Below, one piece after another: positions 1 to 11,221 of a stretch of 64,000 nucleotides of DNA; position 1 is the first letter of the stretch; every line of letters starts with the position of its first letter. The stretch covers positions 358,678 to 422,677 of the forward strand of contig NZ_CANLDD010000001.1 of NCBI RefSeq assembly GCF_947489355.1. The letters are read 5' to 3'. A program made the translations under genes and the position numbers. A model generated the notes under the pieces. That model was not told the DNA's origin. It saw nothing but the letters and a program-made list of their open reading frames with translations, and did not search any database. Source of the stretch: an uncultured Microbulbifer sp. GTDB taxonomy: Bacteria > Pseudomonadota > Gammaproteobacteria > Pseudomonadales > Cellvibrionaceae.

Positions 1-37
1 CCGTTTGCTGCGGCGTTTTGTATAGGAAGTGATTGCA

Positions 38-925
38 GTGGATATTAAGGGGTACCTCGCGGCAGGTGTACTGAAACTGGTGGGCAGACTGCCACTGAAA
101 TGGGCGCAGCGCCTGGGGCGCTGCGCCGGCGGGCTGGCGGTGCTATTTCGCACAGAGGGCCTGCGCTTGAGCCGTATCAACCTGCAGCTCTGCTATCCGG
201 CCATGGACGCCGGGAAACGGGAGCAACTGGCCCGCGACAGTGTCGTGAGCACCGCCATAGCAGGCTGTGAAATGGCGAGCCTCTGGCGTCACCCCTGGGC
301 TACCAATGAAAACGCCATCGTGGGGGTGCGCAACCTGCAGTTGCTGTCACAGGGCGAAGAGGATGGCCGCGGCACACTGATGCTGATGCCGCATACCGGC
401 AACTGGGAAATTTTCGGTCTCTTCCTGGCGTCCTTGGGACCTTCCATGGCGCTATATGCGCCGCCGAAAATTGCCGCCCTGGACCCGATTATCCGCACGG
501 GCCGCGAGGAGACCGGCGCCCGCATGGTGCCCACCAATATTCACGGCGTACGCGCCCTGCTCAAGTGCCTGAAGGCTGGCCATGTCGCCATGGTGCTGCC
601 GGACCAGGAGCCGGATATGGGCGGCGACTTCGCCCCCTTCTTCGGGCGTCCGGCACTCACGATGACCCTGGCCCACAACCTGTTGAAACGCACCCAATGC
701 CACTGTGTATTCGGGTTTGGAAAGCGGGTCAAGGGTGGCTTTGAACTGGTTTTCCTACCCGCGGAAAAGGCGATCTACAGCGACGAGCAGAAAGTTTCCC
801 TGGCGGCCATGAACCGCGGTGTGGAGGCCTGTATTGCCACCGCACCGGAGCAGTACCAGTGGGAGTACAAGCGCTTTCGCAAACAGCCGCAGGGAAAAAG
901 CACCATCTATCGCAAGAAAAAATAG
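38..925 (+). CDS. Lipid A biosynthesis-type lauroyl/acyl acyltransferase (LpxL/HtrB family)
   Basis: Predicted inner-membrane acyltransferase that adds a fatty acyl chain to a lipid A precursor or a similar lipid. The catalytic HX4E signature reads HTGNWE near residue 120, and an N-terminal hydrophobic stretch fits membrane association. Length (about 295 residues) suits the family. I prefer the GTG at 38 over the GTG at 29, because AGGAAG at 24-29 lies 8 nt before position 38 but abuts 29. The exact acyl donor and acceptor cannot be told from sequence. The gene is the first in the window, so its upstream operon is unknown. Confidence 0.85.
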   Translation: MDIKGYLAAGVLKLVGRLPLKWAQRLGRCAGGLAVLFRTEGLRLSRINLQLCYPAMDAGKREQLARDSVVSTAIAGCEMASLWRHPWATNENAIVGVRNLQLLSQGEEDGRGTLMLMPHTGNWEIFGLFLASLGPSMALYAPPKIAALDPIIRTGREETGARMVPTNIHGVRALLKCLKAGHVAMVLPDQEPDMGGDFAPFFGRPALTMTLAHNLLKRTQCHCVFGFGKRVKGGFELVFLPAEKAIYSDEQKVSLAAMNRGVEACIATAPEQYQWEYKRFRKQPQGKSTIYRKKK

Positions 926-964
926 AGCCTGTGACGGCACCTCTACTGTTAACCAGCGGCCCCC

Positions 965-2152
965 TTAAGTCCCGTGACGAAATGCTACAATCACCGGCAT
1001 GCGCGCTGCGCGCCAGGCGGGGAAAAAACCGCTGACAAAGCCGATCACCAACGCCAGTATCGCCCCCTGCAGGAACAACTCCGGCGACATCTCAAAGCTG
1101 AAAACCACCTGGGTAAAACTACCCCCCAGGGTGGAGGTATTCAGACCGTCAAAAAAACCAAAAGCGGCGAAAGAACCGAGGAGACCTCCGGCGACCGCCA
1201 GTACCAGGGCCTCGGCAATCGTACCGCAGAAGGCGGACACACTGCTGAAACCCAGCGCGCGCAGAGTGGCGATCTCCCTGGCCCGGTCCGCCACCGAGGT
1301 GTACATGGTGTTGAGCGCACCGGCCAGGGCACCGAGGGCCATAATGGCACTGATAATCCAGCCGAAAACGGCGATGTATTGCAGTTGTTTACCCTGACTG
1401 GCGAAATAGCCGCGCTCGGTCTGGACCTCCAGGTTCAGACGCGGTTCCCGCTCAATGGTCTTCTGTAGCGGCCCAAGGTCTCCGTCATTGTCCAGCTTCA
1501 CCCGGATCGACTGATAGCTGTTGCCGCGGTTGTAGTGGCTCTGGATAATATTGATATCCGCCCACAGCTCGCTTTCAAAAATATTGCCACCAGTGGCAAA
1601 TACGCCAACCACGGTCCACAGGTTTTTGCCAAAACGCACCGTCCTGCCGATCTCGAAGCCGTCGAACTCACGCAGTACCCCTTCACCCACAACCATCTCA
1701 TTGGTACCCGGGGTAAACAGGCGTCCCTCTACCAAACGCATATTGGTACGCATATCCATACCGGCTTTGTTGAGTCCGCGCAGGGGGATATTGGCCTCGG
1801 TACCGCTGGACTTCTTGATCCCATCCACAATCACGTAAAGCTCCGGTGAAATCATCGGACCGCTGCTATCCTGCGCGACACCGGCTGAAGCGCCAATCAG
1901 GTTGACCTGATCCTGCAGAACCACCGAATTGAGTTCGGTTGAAGAACCCTCACGCATCAGGATGGCGATCTGGCTGGAGCCGGCCCCACGCATGGTCTCC
2001 TCGAAACCCTTGGCCATGGCGAGAAACGCCAGCAATATTGCCACCACCACTGCCGAGGCCAGCACCATAGCCAGCGACATCCACAGGCGGCGGCGCAAAC
2101 TACCGAGATTCATCAGGGTCACCGAGACAATTTGTGCAATAAGAGAACCCAT
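965..2152 (-). CDS. ABC transporter permease, FtsX/MacB type (second permease of the operon)
   Basis: Integral membrane subunit of an ABC exporter. It has one N-terminal membrane segment (MSLAMVLASAVVVAILLAFLA), a large periplasmic domain, and three C-terminal membrane segments, which is the MacB_PCD plus FtsX layout. The start is placed at 2152 because GGGAGG stands just before it; a longer frame to 2206 lacks such a site. It is last of four genes running 5167 to 965 and is homologous in plan to the permease before it, so the transporter probably uses a permease heterodimer. The substrate is unknown. Confidence 0.85.
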   Translation of the reverse strand: MGSLIAQIVSVTLMNLGSLRRRLWMSLAMVLASAVVVAILLAFLAMAKGFEETMRGAGSSQIAILMREGSSTELNSVVLQDQVNLIGASAGVAQDSSGPMISPELYVIVDGIKKSSGTEANIPLRGLNKAGMDMRTNMRLVEGRLFTPGTNEMVVGEGVLREFDGFEIGRTVRFGKNLWTVVGVFATGGNIFESELWADINIIQSHYNRGNSYQSIRVKLDNDGDLGPLQKTIEREPRLNLEVQTERGYFASQGKQLQYIAVFGWIISAIMALGALAGALNTMYTSVADRAREIATLRALGFSSVSAFCGTIAEALVLAVAGGLLGSFAAFGFFDGLNTSTLGGSFTQVVFSFEMSPELFLQGAILALVIGFVSGFFPAWRAARMPVIVAFRHGT

Positions 2153-2228
2153 TCTTTTCCCTCCCTGTCGGAGTTTTGATGTAGTACCCGGTATAAAAAG
2201 GACCACAACAGGCTGACTATCAGCCGGA

Positions 2229-3385
2229 TTATTGTTGTCGGTTAAATGCCGTGGCGATATTCAGCCGCAGCGCGTTAAACGCCGGCAGCAGCCCGGTGAC
2301 CAGGCCGAGCAGCAGCATAAATACCAATGCCTGCAGGGCGATATTGCCACCCAAAATCAGGTTGGGTAAGAATCTTGCAAGAAAGGTTTTCCCCCCTTCA
2401 ACCAAAAGCCAGGCGGCCGCCAGCCCGGAGAGCCCGCCAATCAGTGCAATCAGCATGGACTCGGATAACACCATACGAAAAATCCTCGTGCTGGAAAATC
2501 CCAGGGTTTTCAGTACGGCAATTTCTCCGGTGCGCTCGCGAATGGACAGCGCCATGGTATTGCCAACCACGACAAGAATGGTGAAAAAAGCGGTAAATAC
2601 CACCGAGAAAATGATCAGGCCGATATTGCCTATCTGCTCGATAAAGGCTTTATTAAAGGCTTCTTCCGTACTGGTGTCGGTTTCATTCTGGGAATTGGCA
2701 AAGCTATCGTCGATGGCCTTCGCCACCTTTTCATTCAGCGATGGATCGTCGGTGGTGAGTGCCATCCAACCGATCCAGTCGCCACCAAAGGTTTGGGTTT
2801 CCATAAAATACTGGTAGTGGAACAGCATCTGGCGGGTATCGTACTGTTCGTTATCCCCTTTAAAAATGCCAGAGACGATAAATTCCCAGGTATAGCCGCC
2901 GTCTTTATGGGTAAAGATATTCGAGGAAACCGGAATTCTGTCGCCAATTTTCCAGCCGTACATCTCTGCCAGTTTTTCCCCCACCAAGGCCCCTTGTCGG
3001 TTGTTGAGCCAGGCCTGTTTCTGCGCCTCGGGAATAATAACTTCTTCGTAGACGCGCAGATAGGATTCAGGCTCTACCGCCATGGAGACAATTTGTTTGG
3101 CCGGCTCCTGATAGTAACCGCCAAACCAGTTCAGGTGGGTGACGTCCTTCACTCCCGCCACCGCGGCGACTTTCTGGTAGTAGGCAATGGGCAGGGATTT
3201 GGTAAAGTTGATGCGGTTAAATACCACCAGACGGTTGTCCGCGGAGAGTTCCACCCCGGAATTAAGTGCGCTTTTTAAGCTGGTAACTGCACCAAAGATC
3301 AAAAACGCAATAAAGATAGCAAAACAGGTGAGGAACAGCCGTAAGGGCTTTCTCGTCATGTTTTTGTAAATTAAATAGAGGTCGT

Positions 3386-3389
<4 letters not shown>
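2229..3389 (-). CDS. ABC transporter permease, FtsX/MacB type (first permease of the operon)
   Basis: Membrane subunit of the same ABC exporter, 386 residues. An N-terminal membrane helix (residues about 15-37) is followed by a periplasmic domain. Three C-terminal helices contain the FtsX signature region (IRERTGEIAVLKTLGFS). Its start overlaps the ATPase stop codon by 4 nt, so translation is probably coupled. The pairing with an ATPase and an HlyD-type adaptor resembles MacAB or DevBCA exporters, but here the ATPase is a separate chain. Confidence 0.86.
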
Positions 3390-4081
<692 letters not shown>

Positions 4082-4132
4082 CTCCAATCTCCTCGTAAAA
4101 GAATGAATCCGTTTGGCAAGTGCGTCTCGAAA

Positions 4133-5167
4133 CTAAAGAGCGGCTGCCTCCCCGGCCAAAAACCCAACTTTTACCCCCATATCCGGCAGGATACGCGGAT
4201 CTTTACTGTTTATGCCAATACGCACCCGCACTGTGGCCTTGGCGCGATCAGCGGTCGGAATAATAGCGATCACCGTGGCTGGAATATCCCATTCCGGGTA
4301 GGCGTCCAGATTGGCGTTTACCCGCTGCCGCGCAGAAACGCGGCCAATAAATGCCTCGTTGACATCGACCTCGATTTCGAGCGAGTTCATATCCACGATG
4401 GTGCAGATACCTGTGCGGGTGAAGCCACCCCCGGCAGAGCTGGGCGCGACAATTTCCCCAGGTTGTGCATTTTTTTGCGTAACGATACCGGCGAAGGGTG
4501 CGCGGATAATATGATCCTCCAGCCGTTCACGCTGTCGCTGGGCCTCCAGTTTGGCCACCTCAATATTGGCGCGCGCGCTTTTTAAATCCGCCACCAGGCT
4601 ATCGACGCTGGCTTCGCTCTGGGTCAATTGCGCTTTACTGGAATAGTTTTTGTCGCGCAGGCCGGCAAAACGCTGGTACTGGCGCTGCGCTTCTCTCAGC
4701 CTGGCGTGAATACTGGCCTCCTGGGCCCGCTGCACCTGAATCTGGGCCAGGGCAAAATCCAGGCTGACCCGCGCCTTGGCATCGTCCAGCCGCGCCAGTA
4801 CCTGCCCCGCCTGTACCCGCATGCCCTCCTCCACATCCACACTGCTGATCAGTCCCATAACCTCGGCGGAAACCGTGGCCATACGGCGTGCGGTGATATA
4901 GCCGGAGGCATTGAGCACAGTTTCCAATTGCCCACGTTCGGTAGCTATGGGTGTCGGGGCAGTGGCATCTGCGGGAATACTTTGCACTGGCGTGACTGCG
5001 GGCTGGTCGTCCGCCAGTAGGCTGGCGCCGGCAAATCCCATGATCAAGCCGGCAAGGGTGCCGGCAGAGACCGCCAACAGGATTTTCCGGCGCAGTGAAG
5101 GTGCCTCAGGAAGCGTATTCCGGTCTATCTTCAACTGATCGAGCAGCTCATTGGTGCTTCTATTCAT
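4133..5167 (-). CDS. Periplasmic adaptor (membrane fusion) protein of ABC exporter, HlyD/AcrA type
   Basis: Single-span protein linking the inner-membrane ABC exporter to an outer-membrane factor. A membrane anchor lies at about residues 28-50. A biotinyl-lipoyl-like half (VEEGMRVQAGQVLARLDD) and a coiled-coil hairpin rich in Q, A and R follow. Then come the second lipoyl half (IRAPFAGIVTQKNAQPGEIV) and a beta-barrel. It opens the four-gene operon. No TolC-like gene is in the window, so the outer-membrane partner must be encoded elsewhere. Confidence 0.88.
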   Translation of the reverse strand: MNRSTNELLDQLKIDRNTLPEAPSLRRKILLAVSAGTLAGLIMGFAGASLLADDQPAVTPVQSIPADATAPTPIATERGQLETVLNASGYITARRMATVSAEVMGLISSVDVEEGMRVQAGQVLARLDDAKARVSLDFALAQIQVQRAQEASIHARLREAQRQYQRFAGLRDKNYSSKAQLTQSEASVDSLVADLKSARANIEVAKLEAQRQRERLEDHIIRAPFAGIVTQKNAQPGEIVAPSSAGGGFTRTGICTIVDMNSLEIEVDVNEAFIGRVSARQRVNANLDAYPEWDIPATVIAIIPTADRAKATVRVRIGINSKDPRILPDMGVKVGFLAGEAAAL

Positions 5168-5260
5168 GCCGCCTTTTTCTTATCGCTTTTTTTCTGGACA
5201 AAGCTACTGTGACAGAAGTCTTCAGAATTTGCCACGCGCGGATGCTGCGACGTGAGGATC

Positions 5261-5276
5261 CGCCACCTCAGTGGCG
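5261..5276. other. Small hairpin holding the trkH stop codon
   Basis: CGCCAC-CTCA-GTGGCG is a 6-bp perfect stem whose loop contains the trkH stop (TCA on the plus strand). There is no U-tract, so it is a weak terminator candidate at best. It marks the boundary between trkH and the ABC export operon. Confidence 0.3.
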
Positions 5277-6719
5277 CCAAAAAGCGGGAGTCAGCAGTAT
5301 CAGCAGGGTGAAAATCTCCAGGCGCCCCATCAGCATGGCGAGAATAAGAAACCACTTGGCCACTTCGTTAATAGAGCCGTAGTGGGCAGCGGCATCCCCC
5401 AGGGCCGGGCCTATATTATTCAGGCAGGATGCCACTGTGGTGAGCGAGGTGACAAAGTCCTCACCGGTGGCGATCACGATAATGGCAAGAACGAAAAAGG
5501 ACAGGACATAGACGGCAAAAAAGCCCCATACGGCATCGGTGACCCGACTCGGGACTATCTTGCGGTTAATCTTGATAGGAATTACCGCATTGGTATGCAC
5601 CAGCCGGTTCAACTCGCGCAGTCCGGACTTCATAATCAACATCCCCCGCACAGCCTTAATCCCGCCCGAAGTGGAACCGGCACAGGCGCCAAGCACCCCC
5701 AACAGCAGCAGCGCATAGGGCAAAAATACAGGCCAGGCAGAAAAATTCTCCGAGGCAAAACCGGCGGTGGTACTGATGGAGACCACCTGGAAAAAACCGT
5801 GCAGCAGGCTTTGGTCCAAAGAGAAAATGTCCAGATACCAGAGATAACAACTGATCAACAGCGCGGCACTGACAACCACCAGGATGTAGAAGCGGAACTC
5901 GGAGTCGCGCCAATAGTGTTTCAGCGTTTTGTTGTGAAAAGCGTAAAAATGCAGGCCGAAATTGATCGCCGCGGTGAGCATAAACACGATGCAAATCAAC
6001 ATGATCGCATGGTTGTGCGCGTAAAAACCCATACTGGCATCGTGGGTGGAAAAGCCGCCATTTGCCACGGTGGAAAAGGCATGGCCAACGGCATCAAACA
6101 CACTCATTCCCGCGATCCAGTAGCCAATACCACACAGCACCGTGAGGATGACATAAATCACTATCATTGCACGGGCTGTCTCAGCGATCCGCGGCGTCAG
6201 TTTGGTGTCTTTTACCGGCCCGGGAATTTCCGCCTTGTACAGCTGCATACCACCGATGCCCAGCATGGGCAAGATTGCCAGTGCAATGACGATCACGCCA
6301 ATACCGCCAAACCACTGTAGCTGCTGGCGATAATACAGGATGGCCGGGGGCAGGGAATCCAGGCCGGTGATCACTGTGGCGCCGGTGGTGGTGAGCCCGG
6401 AAATAGACTCGAAAATCGAATCGGTAACGCTGAGGTCGGGTTGCGGACTAATAATCAGAGGCAGAGCACCGAAACTACCCAGGATCAGCCAGAACAGCGA
6501 GGTTACCACAAAGCCATCGCGGGTACGCAGATCCTGGCGCAGGTCGTAAACCGGCAACCACATAAACAGGCCGGTGATCAGGGTAATCACAAAGGCTGCC
6601 ACAAAGGCACTGTGGGTGTCGTCCCCATACCACAGCGATACAAAGAATGGCGGTATCAGCGTCAGGCTGAACACCGTCAGGAGAATTCCGAAAACTCGCG
6701 CAATGACCGCAATCCGCAT
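5268..6719 (-). CDS. trkH: Trk potassium uptake protein TrkH
   Basis: Inner-membrane K+ channel subunit of the Trk system, 483 residues, the standard length. Four pore repeats are visible, with selectivity segments such as TTTGATVITG, TVANGGFSTHD, STTAGFASEN and CLNNIGPALG. It follows trkA by 83 nt in the same direction, so the two Trk subunits are probably co-expressed. The C-terminus (LTPAFWRH) is typical. Confidence 0.95.
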   Translation of the reverse strand: MRIAVIARVFGILLTVFSLTLIPPFFVSLWYGDDTHSAFVAAFVITLITGLFMWLPVYDLRQDLRTRDGFVVTSLFWLILGSFGALPLIISPQPDLSVTDSIFESISGLTTTGATVITGLDSLPPAILYYRQQLQWFGGIGVIVIALAILPMLGIGGMQLYKAEIPGPVKDTKLTPRIAETARAMIVIYVILTVLCGIGYWIAGMSVFDAVGHAFSTVANGGFSTHDASMGFYAHNHAIMLICIVFMLTAAINFGLHFYAFHNKTLKHYWRDSEFRFYILVVVSAALLISCYLWYLDIFSLDQSLLHGFFQVVSISTTAGFASENFSAWPVFLPYALLLLGVLGACAGSTSGGIKAVRGMLIMKSGLRELNRLVHTNAVIPIKINRKIVPSRVTDAVWGFFAVYVLSFFVLAIIVIATGEDFVTSLTTVASCLNNIGPALGDAAAHYGSINEVAKWFLILAMLMGRLEIFTLLILLTPAFWRH

Positions 6720-6802
6720 TGATTCCTGTCAGCCTGTTAACTGTTGTTCTGTTAGAGAGACGGTAAACTCAGTGGCCACCGGATCGATAAAATCTCAGCG
6801 AC

Positions 6803-8188
6803 CTAGAAAAAACTGAAGCCCACCTGGAACAATTGTTCCACATGGCGTGTATGGCGGCGGTCCACCAAAAATACGATCACATGGTCGTCGCTCTGTACGA
6901 TCACATCGTCATGGGCCATCAATACTTCACTGCCATTTTCCGTCTTGCGCACGATGGCACCGATAGAGGCACCCTCGGGCAAGTCGATATCCTCGATTTT
7001 ACGTCCCACCACTTTGGAGGTACGCTCATCGCCATGGGCAATCACCTCAATGGCCTCGGCGGCACCGCGACGCAGGGAGTGCACATTGACCATATCGCCA
7101 CGCCTCACATGGGTCAGCAGGGTGCCAATGGTGTTTTGCTGTGGGGAAATCGCGATATCAATTTCACCGCCCTGCACCAAATCCACATAGGCACGATTGT
7201 TGATCAGGGTCATCACCTTGCGCGCGCCAAGGCGCTTGGCCAGTAGCGATGACATGATGTTCGCTTCATCATCATTGGTCAGGGCCAGGAAAACATCGGT
7301 GTCCTCAATATTTTCCTCCAACAGCAGATCCTGATCCGAGGCGTTGCCGTGGAGGATAATGGTGTGGGACAACTCCTCGGATAAAAATATACAGCGCCCG
7401 TGGCTCTGCTCGACAATTTTCACTGAATAGCGGTTTTCAAGTCTGGAGGCCAGGCGCAGGCCGATATTGCCGCCACCGGCGATCACCACCCGTTTGTATC
7501 CGTGTTCCAGCCGGCGCAGTTCGCTCATGACCGCGCGGATATCGGCACGCGCGGCGATAAAAAACACCTCGTCGCCGGCCTCGATCACCGTATCCCCCTG
7601 GGGGATAATGGGCCGGTTGCGACGGTAGATGGCGGCCACCCGGGTGTCTACCTTGGGCATATGCTCGCGCAGATAGCGCAACTGGTGCCCCACCAGGGGG
7701 CCGCCCTGAATGGCCAGCACCGTAACCAGTTGTACGCGGCCATCGGCGAAATCCAGCACCTGTAGCGCGCCCGGGTGCTCCATTAGACGTGCAATATAAT
7801 CAGAAACCAGCTGCTCGGGGCTAATCAGTACGTCGATGGGGATAGCCTCGGTATTAAACAGCTGTGGGTAGCGCAGGTAGGAGGCAGCGCGCACCCGCGC
7901 AATTTTTGTCGTTACGCGGAACAGGGAGTGCGCTATCTGGCAGGCTGCCATATTGGTTTCATCATTATTGGTGACCGCCACCAGGATATCGGTATCCTCT
8001 ATGCCGGCATCCATAAGCACGTCCGGATGCGAGGCATGGCCCACGACCACACCGATATCAATGCGATCCCGCAACTCGCGCAGGGTTTTCTCGTCGCTGT
8101 CCACCAGGACAATATCATTGCGCTCGGAGGCCAGGGCCTCCGCCAGTGAGCCGCCCACCTGGCCGGCGCCGAGAATGACAATCTTCAT
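6803..8188 (-). CDS. trkA: Trk system regulatory NAD-binding protein TrkA
   Basis: Peripheral cytoplasmic gating subunit of the Trk K+ transporter, 461 residues. Two RCK units each begin with a Rossmann nucleotide-binding loop ([11 protein letters not shown] at the N-terminus and [12 protein letters not shown] near residue 240), and each is followed by a TrkA_C domain. It lies 30 nt downstream of rsmB and upstream of trkH, the same order as in many gammaproteobacteria. Confidence 0.96.
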   Translation of the reverse strand: MKIVILGAGQVGGSLAEALASERNDIVLVDSDEKTLRELRDRIDIGVVVGHASHPDVLMDAGIEDTDILVAVTNNDETNMAACQIAHSLFRVTTKIARVRAASYLRYPQLFNTEAIPIDVLISPEQLVSDYIARLMEHPGALQVLDFADGRVQLVTVLAIQGGPLVGHQLRYLREHMPKVDTRVAAIYRRNRPIIPQGDTVIEAGDEVFFIAARADIRAVMSELRRLEHGYKRVVIAGGGNIGLRLASRLENRYSVKIVEQSHGRCIFLSEELSHTIILHGNASDQDLLLEENIEDTDVFLALTNDDEANIMSSLLAKRLGARKVMTLINNRAYVDLVQGGEIDIAISPQQNTIGTLLTHVRRGDMVNVHSLRRGAAEAIEVIAHGDERTSKVVGRKIEDIDLPEGASIGAIVRKTENGSEVLMAHDDVIVQSDDHVIVFLVDRRHTRHVEQLFQVGFSFF

Positions 8189-8218
8189 ATCGCATGAAAC
8201 TCGCGGCTAGCGCCGCTC

Positions 8219-9526
8219 TTATTCGGCTTTGCTCAACAGAGCGTAGTAGAAACCGTCACCAGCAGCGGTTTGTGGCAACCGCTGCATACCCACCGCCTGC
8301 TTTTCACCCCAGAGGCGACCGTTGAACAGTTCCGGGGTATTGTCGCTCGCATCCTTGGTCTCCGCAATGAAGGCGGTGGTCACTTCACTGTTTTCATCGG
8401 GCAGTATGGAACAGGTCGCATAAAGGAGACAGCCGCCGGGTTTCAGCAGCGGCCACAGGGCCCGCAGCAAGTTGCCCTGCAACTGTGCCAGCGCGGGGAT
8501 GTCTTCATCGCGCCGCAACAGCTTGATATCCGGGTTGCGGCGAATCACACCGGTGGCGGAGCAGGGCGCGTCCAGTAGTATGCGGCCGTATTGCCGCCCA
8601 TCCCACCAGGCACTGGGCCGCGCCACATCGGCGCAGATCAACTGCGCGTCCAGGCCACAGCGGTCGAGATTCTCCGCCACACGGTCGAGGCGTTCCCTGT
8701 CGATATCCAGTGCACTCAGTTTAATCGAGGGTTGCTGCTCCAGCAGGTGGCAGCTTTTCCCGCCCGGGGCCGCACAGGCATCCAGCACCCGCTCGTCCGC
8801 AAGGAGCGCGAGCAGCGGGGCCGCCAACTGCGCAGACTCGTCCTGCACGCTCACCAGTCCCTCGGCAAATCCCGGCAGCTCGCTCACTGCGACCGGCGCG
8901 CTTAGGGTAATACCCACAGGCGAGACAGCACAGGGCCCGGCGCACATACCCGTTTCTGTGAGTTTCTGCAGATAGTCGTCGCGGGAAATTTTCCCGCTGT
9001 TAACCCTCAGGGTCATTGGCGGATTGGTATTGTTGGCACGGAAGATGTCCGAAGCCTGTAGAGGCCAGGCGGCCTTGACCCGCTGCAGCAACCAATTGGG
9101 GTGCATAGCACTGAATTGCGGGTTGCCGCAGAGCTTTCGCTGCAACGGTTCGCGATTGCGCAGGGCATTGCGCAGCACCCCATTGATCAACCCCGTAGCC
9201 CGATCGAGCCCGAGGCTGCGCGCGGCATTGACCGTGGCGGAGATAGCCGCGTGATCGGGGATGCGGGTGTATTCCAACTGGTAAAGCCCCAACAGGATTA
9301 GTGCACTGACCAAGGTATCTGAGGATTTTTTACGCAATAATTTGCCCGCGATCAATTGCAGGCGCGGTGCGCTGCGCGCGCTGCCGTAGCAGAGTTCACG
9401 CAATAGGGCGCGGTCTCGCTCCCCGATTTGGCCTTCGGCTTTCGGTAACAGTCGTGCCAGGGAGCCGCGCTCCTCCAACAGGGCGGCGACAACCCGGGCT
9501 GCTTCCGCGCGTACATCTTTACTCAT
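8219..9526 (-). CDS. rsmB: 16S rRNA (cytosine-967-C5)-methyltransferase RsmB (Sun)
   Basis: Uses S-adenosylmethionine to make m5C967 in 16S rRNA. An N-terminal NusB-like RNA-binding domain (residues about 1-140) precedes the catalytic NOL1/NOP2/Sun domain. That domain has the SAM loop DACAAPGGKSCHLLE and two catalytic cysteines, in DAPCSATGVIRRNPD and YATCSILPDEN. The start is 2 nt from the fmt stop, which implies co-translation. Length (435 residues) matches E. coli RsmB. Confidence 0.95.
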   Translation of the reverse strand: MSKDVRAEAARVVAALLEERGSLARLLPKAEGQIGERDRALLRELCYGSARSAPRLQLIAGKLLRKKSSDTLVSALILLGLYQLEYTRIPDHAAISATVNAARSLGLDRATGLINGVLRNALRNREPLQRKLCGNPQFSAMHPNWLLQRVKAAWPLQASDIFRANNTNPPMTLRVNSGKISRDDYLQKLTETGMCAGPCAVSPVGITLSAPVAVSELPGFAEGLVSVQDESAQLAAPLLALLADERVLDACAAPGGKSCHLLEQQPSIKLSALDIDRERLDRVAENLDRCGLDAQLICADVARPSAWWDGRQYGRILLDAPCSATGVIRRNPDIKLLRRDEDIPALAQLQGNLLRALWPLLKPGGCLLYATCSILPDENSEVTTAFIAETKDASDNTPELFNGRLWGEKQAVGMQRLPQTAAGDGFYYALLSKAE

Positions 9527-9528
9527 GC

Positions 9529-10476
9529 TTATCCCAGCTGCGTACCGGGAGCGAACTGCTGCCGGTAACCTTTTAAAATGTCCGCCGCGGGCAACGCTTT
9601 TTTGCCTGGCAGCTGCAACCGTTGCAGGCGCAGAGCCTCGCCACCGCAGGCGACGAGAATACCCCGATCGTCACTGGCGATAATCGTGCCGGGGCGCTTG
9701 TTGTGACCGCTGCGTTCAATGTCAGCGCTGTAGATGCGCAGGCGCTGAGCGGCCTTTTTGTCCCGGTAGGTGGTCCAGCAGACCGGAAAGGGGTTGAAAG
9801 CGCGGATTTGTCGCTGTAATGCCTCCGCGGGACGCTGCCAGTCGAGATAGGCCTCCTGTTTGCTGATCTTGTTGGCATAGCTCGCTCCGGTATCGTCCTG
9901 CGGTTGAGGCTGTGCGTTGCCGCTGTTGAGCTGCGCCAGGGCCTCGAGCAATGCCGGGCCGCCGAGCCCGGCGAGCCTGTCGTGCAGGCTGCCGCCGGTA
10001 TCCGCCTGCCCAATGACACAGCGGCGCTCCACCAGAACCGGACCCATGTCCAGGCCGGCTTCCATTTGCATAATGGCCACACCACTCTCGCTGTCCCCGG
10101 CCTCCACCGCGCGCTGAATAGGGGCGGCACCGCGCCAGCGTGGCAGCAGGGAGGCGTGTACGTTCAGGCATCCCAGGCGCGGGGTGTCCAGTACTGCCTG
10201 GGGCAGGATGAGGCCGTAAGCCACCACGACCATGATATCGGCACCCAGCGCCGCCAACACCCGCTGGGTTGCCCCATCGCGCAGGCTCCGCGGTTGGTAG
10301 ACGGGAATATTGTGCGAGAGCGCCAGCAGTTTGACCGGGCTTGCCAGCAGTTTCTTGCCGCGCCCGGCGGGCCTGTCCGGCTGGGTGTAGACAGCGATGA
10401 CTGTATGCTCGCTGTGGAGTAGGGCTTGCAGGTGCACGGCGGCAAAATCCGGCGTACCGGCGAAAATAATATTCAC
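9529..10476 (-). CDS. fmt: Methionyl-tRNA formyltransferase
   Basis: Formylates initiator Met-tRNA with 10-formyl-THF. The N-terminal formyl-transferase fold shows the catalytic segment NVHASLLPRWRGAAPIQRAV and the folate-site region VVVAYGLILP. A C-terminal OB-like domain follows. At 315 residues it matches E. coli Fmt. It lies between def and rsmB, so the formylation and deformylation genes are neighbours. Confidence 0.96.
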   Translation of the reverse strand: MNIIFAGTPDFAAVHLQALLHSEHTVIAVYTQPDRPAGRGKKLLASPVKLLALSHNIPVYQPRSLRDGATQRVLAALGADIMVVVAYGLILPQAVLDTPRLGCLNVHASLLPRWRGAAPIQRAVEAGDSESGVAIMQMEAGLDMGPVLVERRCVIGQADTGGSLHDRLAGLGGPALLEALAQLNSGNAQPQPQDDTGASYANKISKQEAYLDWQRPAEALQRQIRAFNPFPVCWTTYRDKKAAQRLRIYSADIERSGHNKRPGTIIASDDRGILVACGGEALRLQRLQLPGKKALPAADILKGYRQQFAPGTQLG

Positions 10477-10533
10477 TGGCTGGCTCTCAGTTCTGGTGTC
10501 AAGGAGGGCCGGCGGGAACGGCCAGGGGCTGTA

Positions 10534-11040
10534 TCAGGCGCGCCGACGCTGGGCTTTTTCCAGCTTGGTGCGGATGCGATTGCGTTTGAGTGGAGAGATG
10601 TAATCCACAAACAGCTTGCCGTCCAGATGGTCGACCTCATGCTGGATACACACGGCCAGCAGACCTTCCACTTCCAGGGCAAAGGGATCGCCATTGCGAT
10701 CCAATGCCTTCACGCGCACCCTGCGCGGGCGCTCGACCGTCTCGAAAAACCCGGGCACCGACAGGCAGCCTTCATCGTACTGATGGATTTCCCGGTCCAG
10801 CACCTCAATCTCGGGGTTGATAAAAGCCAGCGATTCGCTGCCATCCTCAGAAATATCCACTACGATGAGGCGTTCGCGCACATTGACCTGGGTGGCCGCG
10901 AGGCCAATGCCGGGCGCGGCGTACATAGTCTCAAACATATCATCGAGCAGTTGGCGGTGCGCGTCGGTGACCTCAGGGATGGGTTTAGCAATTTCGCGCA
11001 GGCGCGGATCGGGAAATTCCAATATCTCGAGTTTAGCCAT
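10534..11040 (-). CDS. def: Peptide deformylase
   Basis: Metalloenzyme that removes the formyl group from nascent proteins. All three family motifs are present: [17 protein letters not shown] (metal-ligand Cys) and QHEVDHLDG (two metal-ligand His and the catalytic Glu). At 168 residues it matches E. coli Def. It is first in the def-fmt-rsmB-trkA-trkH run and diverges from the LysM gene at 11222; their promoters should lie in the 181-nt gap. Confidence 0.97.
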   Translation of the reverse strand: MAKLEILEFPDPRLREIAKPIPEVTDAHRQLLDDMFETMYAAPGIGLAATQVNVRERLIVVDISEDGSESLAFINPEIEVLDREIHQYDEGCLSVPGFFETVERPRRVRVKALDRNGDPFALEVEGLLAVCIQHEVDHLDGKLFVDYISPLKRNRIRTKLEKAQRRRA

Positions 11041-11221
11041 AACACCTGTGACAAACTTCTAGTATTCGTTGAATGTGCGCTGATAACATTATGATCGCGC
11101 TCACTATTTACCGGGTGGCCCCGATTTTTGCTGGCGCCTAGCGCCCGGGTCCAGCCGCTTTTCCGAGGGAGAGCGGCCCGGCGCTGAGAATTATAGCGAT
11201 AAAGAGCATAGGAATGCTTCC

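Noticed and set aside
5271..6320. 349-codon frame antisense to trkH
   Set aside because: The minus-strand trkH has all pore motifs; the antisense frame is rich in His, Gln and Gly, as expected from complementing a membrane protein gene.
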